64,000 bases of DNA from Clostridia bacterium (GCA_022790975.1 JAAVYF010000043.1:23128-87127); one strand, 5' to 3'. Shown: positions 52,847 through 63,796, numbered from the stretch's first letter. Program-made: numbers and translations. Notes: generated by a model not told the origin, from the sequence alone.

Positions 52847-54478
52847 ATGGATAATAAAGATTTAGCAAATTTAATATTTCCAGATGTAAAAGGTGTAGAA
52901 TATTATGAAAAAGTTTATTCTAAAAGAGAATTGCCAGAAGGAGCAAATGTAGTTAGATATGCTCCAAGTCCTACAGGATTTATGCATATAGGTGGAATAT
53001 ATCAAAGCTTAATAGCCAAAGTACTTGCTAAACAGTCAAATGGTGTATTTTATGTTAGAATAGAAGATACAGATCAAAAAAGAGAAGTAGAAAATGGAGT
53101 AAAACAAATATTAGATGCACTTGAATATTATGATGTTTATCCAGATGAAACCATTGGAAAAGGAGAATATGCACCATATCTTCAAAGTGAAAGAAAAGAT
53201 ATATATCAATCTTATGCAAAAAAATTAGTAGAAGAAGGAAATGCTTATCCATGTTTTTGTACACAAGAACAATTAGATGAAATTCGTTCAAATCAAGAAA
53301 AGGCTAAAGAAAGAACTGGTTATTATGGAAAATGGACGAAATGTAGAAGTATGCCAATAAGTATGGCTATAGAAAAAATAAAAAATGGAGATCCTTATAT
53401 TGTAAGATTAAAGTCGCCAGGAAATCCAGATAAAAAAATTAAACATAAAGATGTTATAAAAGGAAATATAGACTTTCCTGAAAATGACCAAGATATAGTA
53501 ATTATAAAGTCTGATGGACTTCCTACATATCATTTTGCACATGCAGTAGATGACCATCTTATGGGAACAACTTTAGTTACACGTGGTGATGAATGGGTTG
53601 CATCAGTTCCACTTCATTTGCAATTGTTTTATATTTTAGGATTTAAAGCACCAAAATATGCTCATACAGCAGCACTTATGAAACAAGAAGGAGAAGGAAA
53701 ACGTAAATTAAGTAAGAGAAAAGATCCAGAAGCTGCAGTTAGTTATTATAAAGAAGAGGGAATTCCAAAAGATTCTGTTTTAGAATATTTAATGAATATT
53801 GCAAATTCTAATTTTGAAATATGGAGAAAGCAAAATCCAACGTTATCTATATATGAATTTCCATTTGATTTAAAGAAAATGGGAGTTAGTGGAGCATTAT
53901 TTGATATGGTAAAAATGCTTGATGTTTCTAAAGGAGTAATTTCAAAATATTCAGCAGAGGAAGTTTATAAATTTGTATATGAATGGGCAGAAGAATTTGA
54001 TGGTGAATTAAAAGAGATGCTTGAGAATAATAAAGAATATTCTTTAAAAGTTTTAGGAATTGAAAGAGGAAATAGTAAACCTAGAAAAGATATTAGTAAA
54101 TGGTCTGATGTAAAAAATATTATAAAATATATGTATGATGAAAAATTCATAAATGAAGACATAAATTATGAATATCAAAAAATTTCAGATAAAGAAATAA
54201 TAAAAAATATTGTAAAAACATATTTTGATAAGTATTATGATGAAAATGATGATAAACAAACTTGGTTTGATAAGATGAAAGATTTAGCAGAAAGTTTTGG
54301 ATATGCAAGAGAAGTAAAAGAATATAAAGCAAATCCAGATAATTTTCCTGGTCATGTAGGAGATATAAGTACGGTTATAAGAGTAGCAATTACAGGAAGA
54401 TGTAATACGCCAGATTTATATGAAATTTTAAAGGTTTTAGGAAAAGAAAGTATACAAAAAAGATTACAAAAAATTTAA
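52847..54478 (+). CDS. gltX: glutamate--tRNA ligase
   Basis: VVRYAPSPTGFMHIGGIYQSL, FYVRIEDTDQKREVENG, KRKLSKRKDPEAAVSYY. Confidence 0.94.
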   Translation: MDNKDLANLIFPDVKGVEYYEKVYSKRELPEGANVVRYAPSPTGFMHIGGIYQSLIAKVLAKQSNGVFYVRIEDTDQKREVENGVKQILDALEYYDVYPDETIGKGEYAPYLQSERKDIYQSYAKKLVEEGNAYPCFCTQEQLDEIRSNQEKAKERTGYYGKWTKCRSMPISMAIEKIKNGDPYIVRLKSPGNPDKKIKHKDVIKGNIDFPENDQDIVIIKSDGLPTYHFAHAVDDHLMGTTLVTRGDEWVASVPLHLQLFYILGFKAPKYAHTAALMKQEGEGKRKLSKRKDPEAAVSYYKEEGIPKDSVLEYLMNIANSNFEIWRKQNPTLSIYEFPFDLKKMGVSGALFDMVKMLDVSKGVISKYSAEEVYKFVYEWAEEFDGELKEMLENNKEYSLKVLGIERGNSKPRKDISKWSDVKNIIKYMYDEKFINEDINYEYQKISDKEIIKNIVKTYFDKYYDENDDKQTWFDKMKDLAESFGYAREVKEYKANPDNFPGHVGDISTVIRVAITGRCNTPDLYEILKVLGKESIQKRLQKI

Positions 54479-54507
54479 TTTTTAATAGTAGAGAATAATA
54501 AAAATGA

Positions 54508-54555
54508 AAAGTATATAAATATTAAAAATTTTTCTTTAATATTTATATACTTTTA
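54508..54555. terminator. bidirectional terminator
   Basis: AAAAGTATATAAATATTAAA...TTTAATATTTATATACTTTT. Confidence 0.75.
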
Positions 54556-54569
54556 AAAATTAATATTCT

Positions 54570-54737
54570 CTATTTTTTTATTATTTTTAATGCTTTTTCT
54601 CGTGATATCATAATTACATGATTACATCCTATGCATTTTAATTTAAAATCTAATCCGATTCTTAATATTTCCCATTCATTTGAACCACATGGATGAACTT
54701 TTTTTGTTTTTACTATATCTCCAATTTTATATTCCAT
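54570..54737 (-). CDS. DUF951 family small protein
   Basis: MEYKIGDIVKTKKVHPCGSNEWEILRIGLDFKLKCIGCNHVIMISREKALKIIKK; below ORF-track size cut-off. Confidence 0.9.
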   Translation of the reverse strand: MEYKIGDIVKTKKVHPCGSNEWEILRIGLDFKLKCIGCNHVIMISREKALKIIKK

Positions 54738-54935
54738 ATAAAACTTCCTTTTTAATTAAATTTATTTAAATTATAGAGTAATGATTAAAATTAGTCAATA
54801 TTATATGATTAAAATTAAATATGAAACTTATTAAAATTTGTGTAACACAGAGATACGTAAGATTTGACGAGAATTGCTTGTTCAAGGTATAATATAATTA
54901 TAAACATAAATTTTTATAATAAGGAGGATTTGAAT

Positions 54936-55568
54936 ATGAAAAAAATATTAAGATTTATTATGACTATTTTAATTCTCGTTTTTGTTATATTTATTATAAA
55001 TTTAGTTAAAAATTATATGATTATAAAGAAAATTTTTGAAAAAAATTATGAATTTGAAACCTCTTTAAAATCTTATACTTATGAAGAAATTTCAACAGAT
55101 AGCTCAGAAACATTGAAAAAAGTTGTTGTATTTCAGGATGGTTTTTATATGTGTAAAAGTTATATTAATAATGAATTAAAAAATATAAAATGGTTTGATT
55201 CTAATACTGATAGAATTGTTGAAATTAATGAAAATAATGAGATAATAGAAGAACTAATAAGAGATTCTAAAATAGATACTGAATTTATGAATTTTTATAA
55301 AAATGTTTTGATAACAGGAATATGTAAAGAAACAGAAAAAGCAGAATGTATTAACAAAATATTAAAAGAAAATATGTTTAATAAGATTTCTGAAAAAGAT
55401 AATAGTTATGTTTTAAAATTTAATGATATGGTAATTTATATAGATAAAGCTTCTAATTTAATATGTAAATGCAGTTTTGAAAATGTAGTTATAACATATG
55501 ATATTAAAAATGGAATAGAAACAAATTATAATATTTTCGAAAAACCATATAGTTTATATGATAATTGA
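54936..55568 (+). CDS. hypothetical exported protein
   Basis: AAGGAGG RBS; N-terminal TM/signal. Confidence 0.6.
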   Translation: MKKILRFIMTILILVFVIFIINLVKNYMIIKKIFEKNYEFETSLKSYTYEEISTDSSETLKKVVVFQDGFYMCKSYINNELKNIKWFDSNTDRIVEINENNEIIEELIRDSKIDTEFMNFYKNVLITGICKETEKAECINKILKENMFNKISEKDNSYVLKFNDMVIYIDKASNLICKCSFENVVITYDIKNGIETNYNIFEKPYSLYDN

Positions 55569-55647
55569 AAACTATATTATTAAATAAATATAATAAAGTA
55601 AATTTAATCTTTTTTACTAATTTATAAATAAAAAAGTTAATATTTTT

Positions 55648-55688
55648 AAGAGATGAATTCTATAATATATAGAATTCGTTTCTTTTTA
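55648..55688. terminator. hairpin
   Basis: GAATTCTATA-ATA-TATAGAATTC with flanking AAGA/TCTT. Confidence 0.55.
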
Positions 55689-55799
55689 TTTGTTGTTAGT
55701 TTATTTTGTAATTTTACATTTTGATTAAAATTATAGACTATTTCGACAAATTGTGATAAGATATTTTTTGAAAATATAAATATATTTTGAGGGGTGATT

Positions 55800-56783
55800 A
55801 TGAAAAAGTTAAAAAAATTTTTTATAAGTTTATTAATAACTTTTTTTGCAATATGTACTATTTCTCAAATGATTTCAATTGCTGACTATGGAGATTTTGA
55901 ATCATATGATAGTAGCAGTTCATGGGACAGTGGTAGCTCATGGGATAGTGGAAGTTCTTGGGATTATGATGATTATGATTACGATTATGGGTATGGAGGA
56001 GGAATTTATATTGGTGGCAGTTCAGGTGGTTTTCTAGGGTTTTTAATATTTTTAATTTTTATATTTGCAATTTGTTTTTTCATTTCAAATTATAATAGAA
56101 AACATGGAAAATATAATGAACCAAGAGGTCCATTACATAATTTTGAATATAATCAAACTCAAAATAACACGGCTTATAATAGATATAATAATCCATTTAA
56201 TATTGATGAAACTGTAATAGAAGATGAAATACAAACAAAAGATGAATTATTTAATAAAGCAGAATTTTTATCATGGGCAAGTGATTTATTTGTAAAATTA
56301 CAATATGCTTGGTCAAATAGAAATTTAGAAACTATAAGAGCATTTGAAACACCAGAATTATATGAACAAACTCTTGAGCAAGTAAATAGGTATATTGCAA
56401 GTAAGCAAATAAATGTATTAGAAAGAGTTAGTGTTAATGTAGCAAAACTTTATAAATTTGAAAGACAAGGAGATAGAGATTGTTTATCAATAATATTAGA
56501 ATCAAAGATGATAGATTATATTATTGATGAAAAAAGTAAAAAAGTTTTAAAGGGAAATCCAAATTTAAATAAAGTAAATGCTTATGTTTTAATGTTTGTA
56601 AGAAAAACAGGAACAAAAACAAGAGCTGATGGAAAAGTAACGAATACAATGAATTGTCCAAATTGTGGCGCGACAACAGAAATAACATCATCAGGAAAGT
56701 GTCCATATTGTGGAAGTATTATAACAACAACAGATCATAATTGGGCATTATCAAGCTTAAAAAAGTATAATGCAAATATGTAA
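55800..56783 (+). CDS. Tim44-like domain membrane protein with zinc ribbon
   Basis: Signal, SSSWDSGSSWDSGSSWD repeat, TM, Tim44-like region, CPNCGATTEITSSGKCPYCGS. Confidence 0.7.
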   Translation: MKKLKKFFISLLITFFAICTISQMISIADYGDFESYDSSSSWDSGSSWDSGSSWDYDDYDYDYGYGGGIYIGGSSGGFLGFLIFLIFIFAICFFISNYNRKHGKYNEPRGPLHNFEYNQTQNNTAYNRYNNPFNIDETVIEDEIQTKDELFNKAEFLSWASDLFVKLQYAWSNRNLETIRAFETPELYEQTLEQVNRYIASKQINVLERVSVNVAKLYKFERQGDRDCLSIILESKMIDYIIDEKSKKVLKGNPNLNKVNAYVLMFVRKTGTKTRADGKVTNTMNCPNCGATTEITSSGKCPYCGSIITTTDHNWALSSLKKYNANM

Positions 56784-56805
56784 ATAAATTTAAGGAGGAA
56801 AAATT

Positions 56806-58005
56806 ATGGGATTAATTAGAGCAGCAATAGGTGCAATTGGTTCAACAATGCATGACCAATGGAAGGATGTAATTGCATGTGAGAATATGGATAACGATAC
56901 TTTAATGGTTAGAAAAACTACAGATACAGGAGTTATTACAAGAACTAGTATTATAAGGGTTATGCCAGGACAATGTGCAATAATTTTACAAAATGGTAAA
57001 GTTTTAGATGCTTCAGCAGAAGAAGGAGATTATTATTTTGATGAATCAACACAACCTTCATTTTTTGCAGGAAATTTTGGAGCAGTATTTAAACAAATGT
57101 GGCAAAGGTTTACTTATGGTGGTATGACAGCAGACCAACAAGCAGTTTATTATTTTAATATGAAAGAAATAATGGACAATAAATTTGGAACTGTGGCACC
57201 AATACCATATCAAGATTGGTCACATCCAATTCCAAATCAAATGACAGGAGGAATGTTACCACTTTCAGTAAAAGTAAAATGTCATGGAAATTATACATTT
57301 AAAATTGCAGATCCAGCTTTATTTATGAAAGAAATTGCAGGAACTGCTAGTATTTATAAAAAAGACCAAATTATTGACCAAATGAGATCAGAAGTAATTA
57401 GTGTATTTCAAAATGTAGTAAATGAACTTGGAACTGAAAAATATAAAGTTCCAGTATTAGAATTGCCTAGTCAAACAGATGAAATTAAAGATATAATGGA
57501 TGAAAAGATTTTTGATGAGCCAATTAGAAAAAGAGGACTAAGTATAGTTGTATTTGCAATTATGAGTGTAACTTTAGATGAAGACTCAGAAGAATACATC
57601 AAGAAATATAATTTAAGTGCAAATGCTAATATGCAACAAGGAACTCTTGTTGAGGCTTATTCAGAAGCTGTTAAAGGTGCAGCAAATAATTCTAATGGAG
57701 CTGCTAATGGATTTTTAGGAATTGGAATGATGAATATGGCTGGAAATGGAATATTTGGAGGTACTTTAAATAATAGTAGTAATCAAGCTGCACAAAATGT
57801 TCAAAATGTAGTTGCTAGTAATGGTATTCCACAAAATGCTGGTAGTTGGAAGTGCCCAAAATGTGGAAAAATTAATACAGGAAAATTCTGTGATGAATGT
57901 GGAAGTAAAAAAGTAGAAGCTGTAACTAAAAAATGTCCAAAATGTGGAAGTGATGTAGATGAATCTGTTAAATTCTGTCCAGAATGTGGAGAGAAATTAC
58001 AATAA
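56806..58005 (+). CDS. SPFH/YdjI-like protein with C-terminal double zinc ribbon
   Basis: MGLIRAAIGAIGSTMHDQWKD start; WKCPKCGKINTGKFCDECGSKK...CPKCGSDVDESVKFCPECGEKLQ. Confidence 0.8.
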   Translation: MGLIRAAIGAIGSTMHDQWKDVIACENMDNDTLMVRKTTDTGVITRTSIIRVMPGQCAIILQNGKVLDASAEEGDYYFDESTQPSFFAGNFGAVFKQMWQRFTYGGMTADQQAVYYFNMKEIMDNKFGTVAPIPYQDWSHPIPNQMTGGMLPLSVKVKCHGNYTFKIADPALFMKEIAGTASIYKKDQIIDQMRSEVISVFQNVVNELGTEKYKVPVLELPSQTDEIKDIMDEKIFDEPIRKRGLSIVVFAIMSVTLDEDSEEYIKKYNLSANANMQQGTLVEAYSEAVKGAANNSNGAANGFLGIGMMNMAGNGIFGGTLNNSSNQAAQNVQNVVASNGIPQNAGSWKCPKCGKINTGKFCDECGSKKVEAVTKKCPKCGSDVDESVKFCPECGEKLQ

Positions 58006-58098
58006 TAAAAAATATATAAAGTAAAAGAAACTTCAATTTTCTATAAAAAGAATTTTTTAGAAAGTTAAGTAAACAAATATTAAATATAAAAAGATTAT

Positions 58099-58142
58099 TA
58101 AAGAATGCTTTTTGTTTATAAAACATAAAGCATTCTTTTTTG
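58099..58142 (+). terminator. terminator after SPFH gene
   Basis: AAAGAATGCTTT...AAAGCATTCTTTTTT. Confidence 0.7.
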
Positions 58143-58316
58143 TGTAAAAATTTATATAAATAAAATTAAAATATATAGAATAAAAAAAGTTTATTAATAA
58201 GCGATTTAATATATATTTTTTACTTTAATTAATTTTAATAATATATTTATTTTTTAAAACTATTGTTATTTTTTTTAATAAAATATATAATATGATATGA
58301 AAAATAAATTAGAAGG

Positions 58317-60047
58317 GTGGTAAATAAAGTGGCAAATAGTATTATTGATGATATGTTAAAAGAACAAATGCCTAATAAAAATTCAAAAGGTAAGTCATCT
58401 AAAATATTTATTTTTTTATTTATATTATTAATAGTTGTTATTATATTATCAGTACTTGGTATAATATATTTGAAAAAGAAAAATGAGATCACTCCTAAAC
58501 TTAAATTTTTAGAGTATTTAGGAAAAGGCAATTTAAGTACAATCCTTAATTTTGAAACTTATAATCAATTAGAAGAAAAAATGAAAAATGAAAATTCTCA
58601 AACTTTAACGAATATGTCACTATCATGTGATAGTCCATTTTTAGAGTTAGAAGATATAAATTTGAATGTAGAATCAAATACAGATGTAATTAATAAAAAA
58701 AGTTATTCAGAAGCAAATTTGAATTATAAAGAGTCTAATATTATTAATTTAAAAATGTTGGCATCAGAAGATAGCATAGCATTAAAATCAGATGAAATTG
58801 TTAGCAGATATGTTGGTTCAAAATATGAAAATTTAGGAAGAATTTTAAGTAAATTTATAGATAATGAAGAATATAAAAATTATTTAGATAAAATTGATAT
58901 AGAATCTTTAATGAATACAAGATATTCTATGCCAACTGTTTCTCAAGAAGTATTTGCCAAATATATAAATATAATTGCTCAGAATGTTGAAGATGCTTCA
59001 TTTAATCAAAAAGAAGTTACTTTAGAGAGAAAAAATGGAAATATTGAAACAATAGAATATTCAATGACAGTCAAAGAAAGTGTAATGATAAAAGTTTTAA
59101 TTCAAACATTACAAACATTACAAAATGATGATGAATTATTGGATTCATTATGTAGTATTTTTGATAATAATATAGAGGTTAAAGAAGAAATAAAAGAAAC
59201 TTTAAAAGTTTATATTAATAATTTGATTAATGAACTTTATGAGAAAAACGTTGATGATTCTAAAAGCTATTCTATTAAAGTATATGCTTATAATAATCAA
59301 ACATTAAAATTAACAATTGATTTAACATCAGATATAACAATTGATTTTGATTATGAGTATAATGAGAAAGAAAATTCAGTTGTAATAACAACATTAAACA
59401 AAAATAATAATAATGGATTAACAGTTACATTAAAGAAAAATAATTCTGATATTTCAGAAAATATTATTTGTGTTATAGATATGGTTGAAGATTCAGAAAT
59501 AATTGGAGAATTAACATTTACTTTAGAGTTATTAAATTCTCAAACTTCTTATGAAATAAAAAATAAAATAGGTCTGAACTTTGTTGTTATTAACTTGAAG
59601 CTTGAATCAAATAGTAAAATTGATTTTAAAACTATTACAGTAGAAGATTTAAATGAAAGTAATTGTTTATTTTTAGATACATTAGATGATAATACATTTA
59701 ATGATGTTGTAGATGCAATAAGTAAACAAACTAATGAGGTTATTACTAACAAATTAAGTGATTTATCATTAATAAATAATGATTATTCTACTGTTATTGA
59801 ACAACCAGAAATTCAAACAGGAAATGATGAACAAGCAAGAGATGTGGCAAAACAAAAAATTATAGAGTATGTTTCATTAGAAATGAAACAGGCTATGGAT
59901 AATGGAGAAACTTATACTTTAGAAAATTTGAATTCACTTCAAATTCCTGATTCTGAATATAGTATTTCAGTAAATGATAATATAGCTATTATAATAATAG
60001 ATGGATTTGAATTTACATTAGATTCAGATTTTAATTTATCTAATTAA
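58317..60047 (+). CDS. hypothetical membrane-anchored protein
   Basis: Single N-terminal TM, long extracellular region. Confidence 0.65.
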   Translation: MVNKVANSIIDDMLKEQMPNKNSKGKSSKIFIFLFILLIVVIILSVLGIIYLKKKNEITPKLKFLEYLGKGNLSTILNFETYNQLEEKMKNENSQTLTNMSLSCDSPFLELEDINLNVESNTDVINKKSYSEANLNYKESNIINLKMLASEDSIALKSDEIVSRYVGSKYENLGRILSKFIDNEEYKNYLDKIDIESLMNTRYSMPTVSQEVFAKYINIIAQNVEDASFNQKEVTLERKNGNIETIEYSMTVKESVMIKVLIQTLQTLQNDDELLDSLCSIFDNNIEVKEEIKETLKVYINNLINELYEKNVDDSKSYSIKVYAYNNQTLKLTIDLTSDITIDFDYEYNEKENSVVITTLNKNNNNGLTVTLKKNNSDISENIICVIDMVEDSEIIGELTFTLELLNSQTSYEIKNKIGLNFVVINLKLESNSKIDFKTITVEDLNESNCLFLDTLDDNTFNDVVDAISKQTNEVITNKLSDLSLINNDYSTVIEQPEIQTGNDEQARDVAKQKIIEYVSLEMKQAMDNGETYTLENLNSLQIPDSEYSISVNDNIAIIIIDGFEFTLDSDFNLSN

Positions 60048-60066
60048 TAAAGGAGGCTAAAAAGCC

Positions 60067-61026
60067 ATGGAAGTAGAAAAATTAGAAAAAAGATTAAAAT
60101 TAAATAAAATTGTATTATCAGTACTATTAATTTTATTATTAATAATACTAATAGTAGTTCTTGTAAAATGTACTTCAGTAAAGAATTTGATTTCTAATAA
60201 TGATTCAAATATGGGAATGGCTACTTCAGGAGATAATTATACATTTTATTATAAATATAATTCTGGATTAGTAAAGATTAAAGATGGTAAAGAATATCAA
60301 ATTGTTGATGGACAGGCTTATTCAATTCAATATGATAAAGAATATGTTTATTATACAACTCCAAACAATAATGGGGGTATTGACATAAAAAAAGCAAGTC
60401 AAAATGGAGATACAAATGAAGTTTTAATATCTGTGAATTCAGAATTAACAAAAATGTATTTATCAGATGGTTTTTTATATTATACAACTTCAAATCCTAA
60501 TACTATTTCAAAAATAAATGTAAATAATAAAGAGCAAAGTACTGTTTTAACTAGAGCAATTTTAGATTTTAAAGTATTAGATGGAATTATATATTTTATA
60601 GATGATATGAGATATTTATATCAATTAGATGTAAATGGAGAAAATTATAAAACAATTGAAGAAAATCCAATTGCAAAAAAATTTCAAATGTTAGATAATG
60701 AAATATATTTTTATGATGAAGAAAATCAAAAATTAATGAAAATAAATTTAAAAAATAAAAAGAAATCAGAAGTTACTGATAAATTAAATTGTGATGTTTA
60801 TAATGTTACAAGTAATGGTATATATTATTTAGATAATAATGATATGAAAATTTGTTGTGTTGATTTAAAAAATAAAAAATCAAAAGAAATTATATCAGTT
60901 TCAACAGCTAATACAAAAATTAATGTTATAGGAAATGTTATATATTATTTAGATTTAGATAATGATTCATATGTAACTAAGAGAATTAGTATAAAAGGAA
61001 AAAAAGTAGATGAAGTAAAATATTAA
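60067..61026 (+). CDS. DUF5050-like membrane-anchored beta-propeller protein
   Basis: TM then repeated (V/I)YY-type blades (DGFLYYTTSNPNTISKIN, DGIIYFIDDMRYLYQLD, NEIYFYDEENQKLMKIN). Confidence 0.65.
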   Translation: MEVEKLEKRLKLNKIVLSVLLILLLIILIVVLVKCTSVKNLISNNDSNMGMATSGDNYTFYYKYNSGLVKIKDGKEYQIVDGQAYSIQYDKEYVYYTTPNNNGGIDIKKASQNGDTNEVLISVNSELTKMYLSDGFLYYTTSNPNTISKINVNNKEQSTVLTRAILDFKVLDGIIYFIDDMRYLYQLDVNGENYKTIEENPIAKKFQMLDNEIYFYDEENQKLMKINLKNKKKSEVTDKLNCDVYNVTSNGIYYLDNNDMKICCVDLKNKKSKEIISVSTANTKINVIGNVIYYLDLDNDSYVTKRISIKGKKVDEVKY

Positions 61027-61176
61027 ATTTTTAAAATATTTTCTTTAGTAATAGAAAATTTTAATTTATACTTAAAATGAAAATATTGCGTTTATATATT
61101 GACTTTTTTGTACCTAAATAATATTATAATGTTATAAAATATAAAAAATTTATCTTGAGTTTTTAGGAGGTATTCA

Positions 61177-61329
61177 ATGAAACTTGGAACAGTTGTATAT
61201 GATGGAAAAATATATAATTTAGATTATATGAATACTATTGAAGTTAAAGAATTATTAAGCAAAATTGAGGAAAAAAAAGAAACCGAATTTTCTCAAGGTA
61301 AAAATATTACTAAAAGATTAAGAGTTTAA
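61177..61329 (+). CDS. small conserved-like protein
   Basis: AGGAGG RBS; MKLGTVVYDGKIYNLDYMNTIEVKELLSKIEEKKETEFSQGKNITKRLRV; not in ORF track. Confidence 0.6.
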   Translation: MKLGTVVYDGKIYNLDYMNTIEVKELLSKIEEKKETEFSQGKNITKRLRV

Positions 61330-61360
61330 TAATTTTATAATTTTATAATTTTATAATTTA
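61329..61360. repeat. 8-mer tandem repeat (ATAATTTT)x4
   Basis: ataattttataattttataattttataattta, starting at the stop codon of the small ORF. Confidence 0.8.
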
Positions 61361-61378
61361 ATACATAGGAGGTAGCAA

Positions 61379-62269
61379 TTGATGAAAGAAAAAGTCAATG
61401 AAGAATATGCAAGCCTTGCATTAAAAAGATTTTATGATACAGCTACTGATAATATACAAATGAGTGCTCTTGTAAATAGAGCTTTAACAGACAAAATTTC
61501 AACAGAAACAATAAATAAAAAAGTAAATAATCAATTAAATTCTATACAGGCAAGTATGTATAATATAAATCCTAAATTTAATGAGAATTCTAAGAATTAT
61601 GATATTGTCAAAAAGGAAATATTAGATGTTTTAACAGATTATGAAGTTGCACTTACAAAATTAGGGGATTATTATGATATACATCTTGAAGAATTGATTT
61701 TAAAAAAAGTTGAGCTTGAAAGTCATTTAATTGGAAAGATTTTTAAAGAAGAAGATTATAAATCTGAAGAGAAGATGAAAATTAGAGAAACTCAAAATGA
61801 TAAATTAAAAATGTCTTTTGCTGAAAAAACAAGGAACATTTTTGAGAAATTTTCTATTAAGAAAAAATCAGAAAATGCTTTAAATATTCAAGATATAAAC
61901 AGATTACAAGATTATATAGATTTAGAAGCAGAACAATCTCAAAAACTAGATAAAAAACTTGAAAAAGTTAAAGAAAAAGGTAAAAATAATACAAATGAAA
62001 TTTCTAAATTAGAAAAAGAAATTCAGGAATTAACAAATGAAATAAATAAAATAAATGAGAAAAAAAGAATGGCTTTAGAAGAAGCTATGGAAACTCGTGA
62101 TAAATGGTTAGCAACAACAATAAAAAAACCAAATATTTTTGGAAAAGCAAAGCGATTTTTTTCAAATAAATTTAATACTTCAAAGGTAATTGTAAAAACA
62201 GTAATTAATCCATTGAAACAGAGAGTAGAAGAATTTAAATTAAGTGATTTTGCAGATATAAAGGGGTAA
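61379..62269 (+). CDS. coiled-coil hypothetical protein
   Basis: AGGAGG RBS; Lys/Glu-rich heptads. Confidence 0.6.
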   Translation: MMKEKVNEEYASLALKRFYDTATDNIQMSALVNRALTDKISTETINKKVNNQLNSIQASMYNINPKFNENSKNYDIVKKEILDVLTDYEVALTKLGDYYDIHLEELILKKVELESHLIGKIFKEEDYKSEEKMKIRETQNDKLKMSFAEKTRNIFEKFSIKKKSENALNIQDINRLQDYIDLEAEQSQKLDKKLEKVKEKGKNNTNEISKLEKEIQELTNEINKINEKKRMALEEAMETRDKWLATTIKKPNIFGKAKRFFSNKFNTSKVIVKTVINPLKQRVEEFKLSDFADIKG

Positions 62270-62275
62270 TTACAT

Positions 62276-62500
62276 ATGAGAAAAAGAGGATATGTTTTAT
62301 CAGATGATTTTCCATTGCAAATAAAATCAGTAATGGAGGATGTTTTAAATAATAATTATAGTAAGGAAATTTCTAAGGCAATTTCAAAAGCAAATGAAGT
62401 ATTAGAAAATGCAAAAACAGCAGAAAAATTTAAACATGACCAAGAGATGTTTGAAAAAAGAAAAAATTTAGATGAAAGCGAATTAGAAGAAAGAATATAA
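62276..62500 (+). CDS. small hypothetical protein
   Basis: Immediately downstream of the coiled-coil gene. Confidence 0.55.
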   Translation: MRKRGYVLSDDFPLQIKSVMEDVLNNNYSKEISKAISKANEVLENAKTAEKFKHDQEMFEKRKNLDESELEERI

Positions 62501-62530
62501 TATTACTTATATAAAAGAAGGAAATAAAAC

Positions 62531-62577
62531 TGGAAAGAGCAATAAAAATTTTTAAAGTTTTTATTGCTCTTTTTTTA
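62531..62577 (+). terminator. terminator
   Basis: AAGAGCAATAAAAA...TTTTTATTGCTCTTTTTTT. Confidence 0.8.
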
Positions 62578-62786
62578 TAAAGAATATTTTAGAAAAAATA
62601 GAAAATTATTGTAATAATTAAATTATTATAATAATTTAGTTTTTTATTTGTATAATATGAATGTAAAATTAGAATATGGAAAAAATATATTACAAATAAA
62701 TATCAAATAATAAAATATAATTGAAAATAAATATATACTACAATAAATATATATTTATATAAATACATAAAGGAGGAAATAAAAAA

Positions 62787-63796
62787 TTGAAAAAACAAAA
62801 AGGAATAACACTTATAGCATTAGTAATAACAATAATAGTATTGTTGATACTTGCAGGGATAAGTATAAGTTTAATAGCAGGAGATAATGGAATATTAACC
62901 AAAACAACAACTGCAAAAGTAGAAACAAGAGGAAGTCAAGTAGAAGAACAAGTGAGATTATGGGAAATGGAAAAAGCATCAGATAAAAATACAGGAGATA
63001 GAAGTCCAGAAACATTAGAAGAAATAGTAAATAGATTAGTAAAAGAAAATTTATTAACAGAAAATGAAAAAGATCAAATATTGGGAAATGAAGCCAAAGG
63101 AATAGAAGGTACAGGAGAGATAACAATTGGTTCAAAAACAATAATATTTGGAACAGAAAAAACAACAAAGACATTAGTACAAGCCTTTAAAGATGGAGAA
63201 ATAAATGTAGGAGATTATATAACAAATTATAATAGTACATTAAATAATCCATCAGCAACAGTTAGGTTAGAAGAAAATGAAACTGGTTTTAGTGGAGTAC
63301 AAGAATATAAATTAGATAATAATACAACATGGAGAGTATTAGGGTTAAGTGAAGATAAAACACAATTAATAATAACAACAGAAAGTCCAATTGAAAAGAT
63401 TATGAAAGAAGATGGAGAAGATTGGGAAAAAGATCCATACTTGTATTTAAAAGGAGCAGAAGCTTGGTATTATGGAGGAATTTCAACAGAAAATAATATT
63501 TTAGATAAAATATCTTCAATATATGATGGAAAATATGCAGAATTAACAAGAAGTATGAGTATTGAAGATATAAATAAAATTTTAGAGGTGAAAGTTATTT
63601 GGCAGTTGGAGTAGGAAGTGTTATGTATGCTCAAGTTAACTCATGTAATCAATTATTTTTTAATAATGGTACTGATGATTGTACACAAAAATTTGACATG
63701 AAAGGAGTTAAACCTATAGTATATTTAAACTCTAGGATTACTTTAGATGATTTAGAAATATCTTCAAATGGTGAAGAAGAATCATGGAAACAATGA
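62787..63796 (+). pseudogene. prepilin-like surface protein, frameshifted (non-CGG) near 63600 and degenerate downstream
   Basis: KGITLIALVITIIVLLILAGISISLIAGDNGILTK N-terminus; C-terminal MKGVKPIVYLNSRITLDDLEISSNGEEESWKQ in another frame; no CGG at junction. Confidence 0.6.
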
